Made by a program: the position numbers and the translations under genes
Notes under the pieces: model-generated
Database searches by the model: none
Told to the model about the DNA's origin: nothing
Seen by the model: only the letters and a program-made list of their open reading frames with translations
Assembly (NCBI GenBank): GCA_002730485.1
Contig: PCAH01000149.1
Location: forward strand, 1-15,832
Origin: Dehalococcoidia bacterium
Lineage (GTDB): Bacteria > Chloroflexota > Dehalococcoidia > UBA3495
DNA: 15,832 bases
Direction: 5' to 3'
In this document: piece by piece, positions 14,868 through 15,832 of the stretch
Layout of the letters: every line of letters starts with the position of its first letter
Numbering within the stretch: position 1 is the stretch's first letter

Positions 14868-15821
14868 CTAGCGGCTGGCACCGGGTACTGCCACAGATTC
14901 CAACAACCCTTCAACCACCTGTCTGGTCTGCAAGCCTCGCATCCTGGCGGACGAAGAAAGTATCAACCGGTGGGCCAACACGGCATAGGCCAGGTCTTTG
15001 ACGTCATCAGGAATCACGTAATCCCGGTCACGCAAGATCACCATGGCGCGGACCGCGCGGAACATTCCCAGGGAAGCCCGTGGCGATGCGCCTAGAGACA
15101 CGTCTTCATGGTTCCTGGTCGCCTCGATCAAACCGACAATATATTCGCGCACGGCGGCGTCCACATAGATGTTCCTGGCGGCTTCCTGAAGCTTGATCAC
15201 ATCACCAGCACTGGCGACGGCGCCAAGGTCTTCGATGGGGTGCGCTAGCTCCTGGCCCTCGATGACCGCCAATTCTTCTTCAAAGCTCGGATAGCCCAAA
15301 CTGATCCGCATCAGGAACCGGTCTAGTTGCGCCTCTGGAAGGGGGAAGGTGCCCTCGTACTCAATGGGGTTTTGTGTCGCCATCACCACAAAGGGTTTGT
15401 CCAACGGGCGGGTTACACCATCCACCGAAACTTGCAGTTCCTCCATGGCTTCCAGCAACGCCGACTGTGTCTTGGGAGTGGCCCGGTTGATCTCGTCAAC
15501 CAACACCACCTGGGCCATGACCGGACCCGGACGAAACTGGAACTCTCCGGTGCTCTGGTTATAGATGGAGACACCCACAATGTCGCTGGGTAAAAGGTCG
15601 GGGGTGAACTGGATTCTCTTAAAGGAACAGCCGATCGACACCGAGATGCTCTTCGCCAACATGGTCTTACCCACGCCGGGTACGTCCTCAATCAGGAGGT
15701 GTCCCTGGGCGATCACGGCGGCCAAGGCCCTTTCTATGACCGGCCTTTTGCCGATGATCACCTTGGATACGTTATCGACGATATCCTGCGCTATTCTTGT
15801 TGCTGGTTGCGTTTCTTTCAC
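14868..15821 (-). CDS. MoxR-family AAA+ ATPase
   Basis: 317 residues, beginning at GTG (15819-15821) with GGAG six bases upstream (plus-strand 15828-15831). It is complete and ends at TAG 14868-14870. Walker A is EDVPGVGKT (45-53), Walker B VVLVDEINRA (105-114), and sensor 1 lies in VVMATQNPIEYEGTFPLPEA (145-164). QLDRFLMR holds the arginine-finger region, and the C-terminal AAA lid includes ASPRASLGMFRAVRA. MoxR ATPases act as chaperones that mature or regulate partner complexes. Here the partners are probably the downstream DUF58 and transglutaminase-fold proteins of the same operon. It is cytosolic. The operon promoter lies beyond the window's right edge. Confidence 0.96.
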   Translation of the reverse strand: MKETQPATRIAQDIVDNVSKVIIGKRPVIERALAAVIAQGHLLIEDVPGVGKTMLAKSISVSIGCSFKRIQFTPDLLPSDIVGVSIYNQSTGEFQFRPGPVMAQVVLVDEINRATPKTQSALLEAMEELQVSVDGVTRPLDKPFVVMATQNPIEYEGTFPLPEAQLDRFLMRISLGYPSFEEELAVIEGQELAHPIEDLGAVASAGDVIKLQEAARNIYVDAAVREYIVGLIEATRNHEDVSLGASPRASLGMFRAVRAMVILRDRDYVIPDDVKDLAYAVLAHRLILSSSARMRGLQTRQVVEGLLESVAVPGASR

Positions 15822-15832
15822 CTGAATCTCCC

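Noticed and set aside
1..15832. CRISPR arrays, insertion sequences, rRNA, phage genes
   Set aside because: No regularly spaced repeats, transposase motifs, terminal inverted repeats with target duplications or conserved rRNA stretches were seen.

Overview
The window most resembles the chromosome of an uncultivated environmental bacterium, probably a Chloroflexota of the SAR202/Dehalococcoidia type. That placement is inferred from gene content: a UGSC-motif selenoprotein, a 355-residue partner-type protein, a CxHH/CxxC mini-protein and a MoxR-DUF58-transglutaminase cassette. There is no rRNA or other phylogenetic marker apart from dnaE. Initiation codons are mixed (ATG, GTG, TTG), usually behind clear Shine-Dalgarno sites.

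Left part (1-2930, + strand). The first gene (136-678) would be split by naive gene calling into 99- and 69-residue pieces. The TGA between them reads as selenocysteine in a U-G-S-C motif, and an mRNA hairpin with a GGTCT loop lies 18 nt after the TGA. A REP-like GC-rich hairpin and a strong intrinsic terminator follow. Next comes a separately promoted 355-aa gene of unknown function (877-1944), then a 539-bp gene-poor gap, then a 118-aa zinc-knuckle-like protein (2484-2840) with its own promoter and terminator.

Middle (2930-9520, + strand). A promoter region with nested palindromes precedes dnaE (3166-7062), the replicative polymerase alpha subunit, which has an apparently complete PHP domain and an unusual Gly/Asn-rich linker and acidic/proline tail. 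An 860-bp stretch follows that has no intact gene but holds a decayed panD (aspartate 1-decarboxylase) pseudogene and an unidentified possible minus-strand remnant. Two SAM-dependent methyltransferase genes follow (7923-8741, 8864-9493), separated by a perfect 18-bp-stem terminator.

Right part (9532-15821, - strand). Read in transcription order, a MoxR AAA+ ATPase, a DUF58 protein and a TgpA-like membrane transglutaminase-fold protein form a compact operon; the last two overlap by ATGA. An Ogt-type O6-alkylguanine-DNA alkyltransferase lies 46 bp downstream, and then an alpha/beta hydrolase with a TTG start and its own extended -10 promoter. In the transglutaminase protein the expected catalytic Cys and Asp are Ser and Glu, so its enzyme activity is doubtful.

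The most interesting items are the recoded UGSC selenoprotein and its uncharacterised neighbour, the altered triad of the transglutaminase-fold protein, and the panD fossil.
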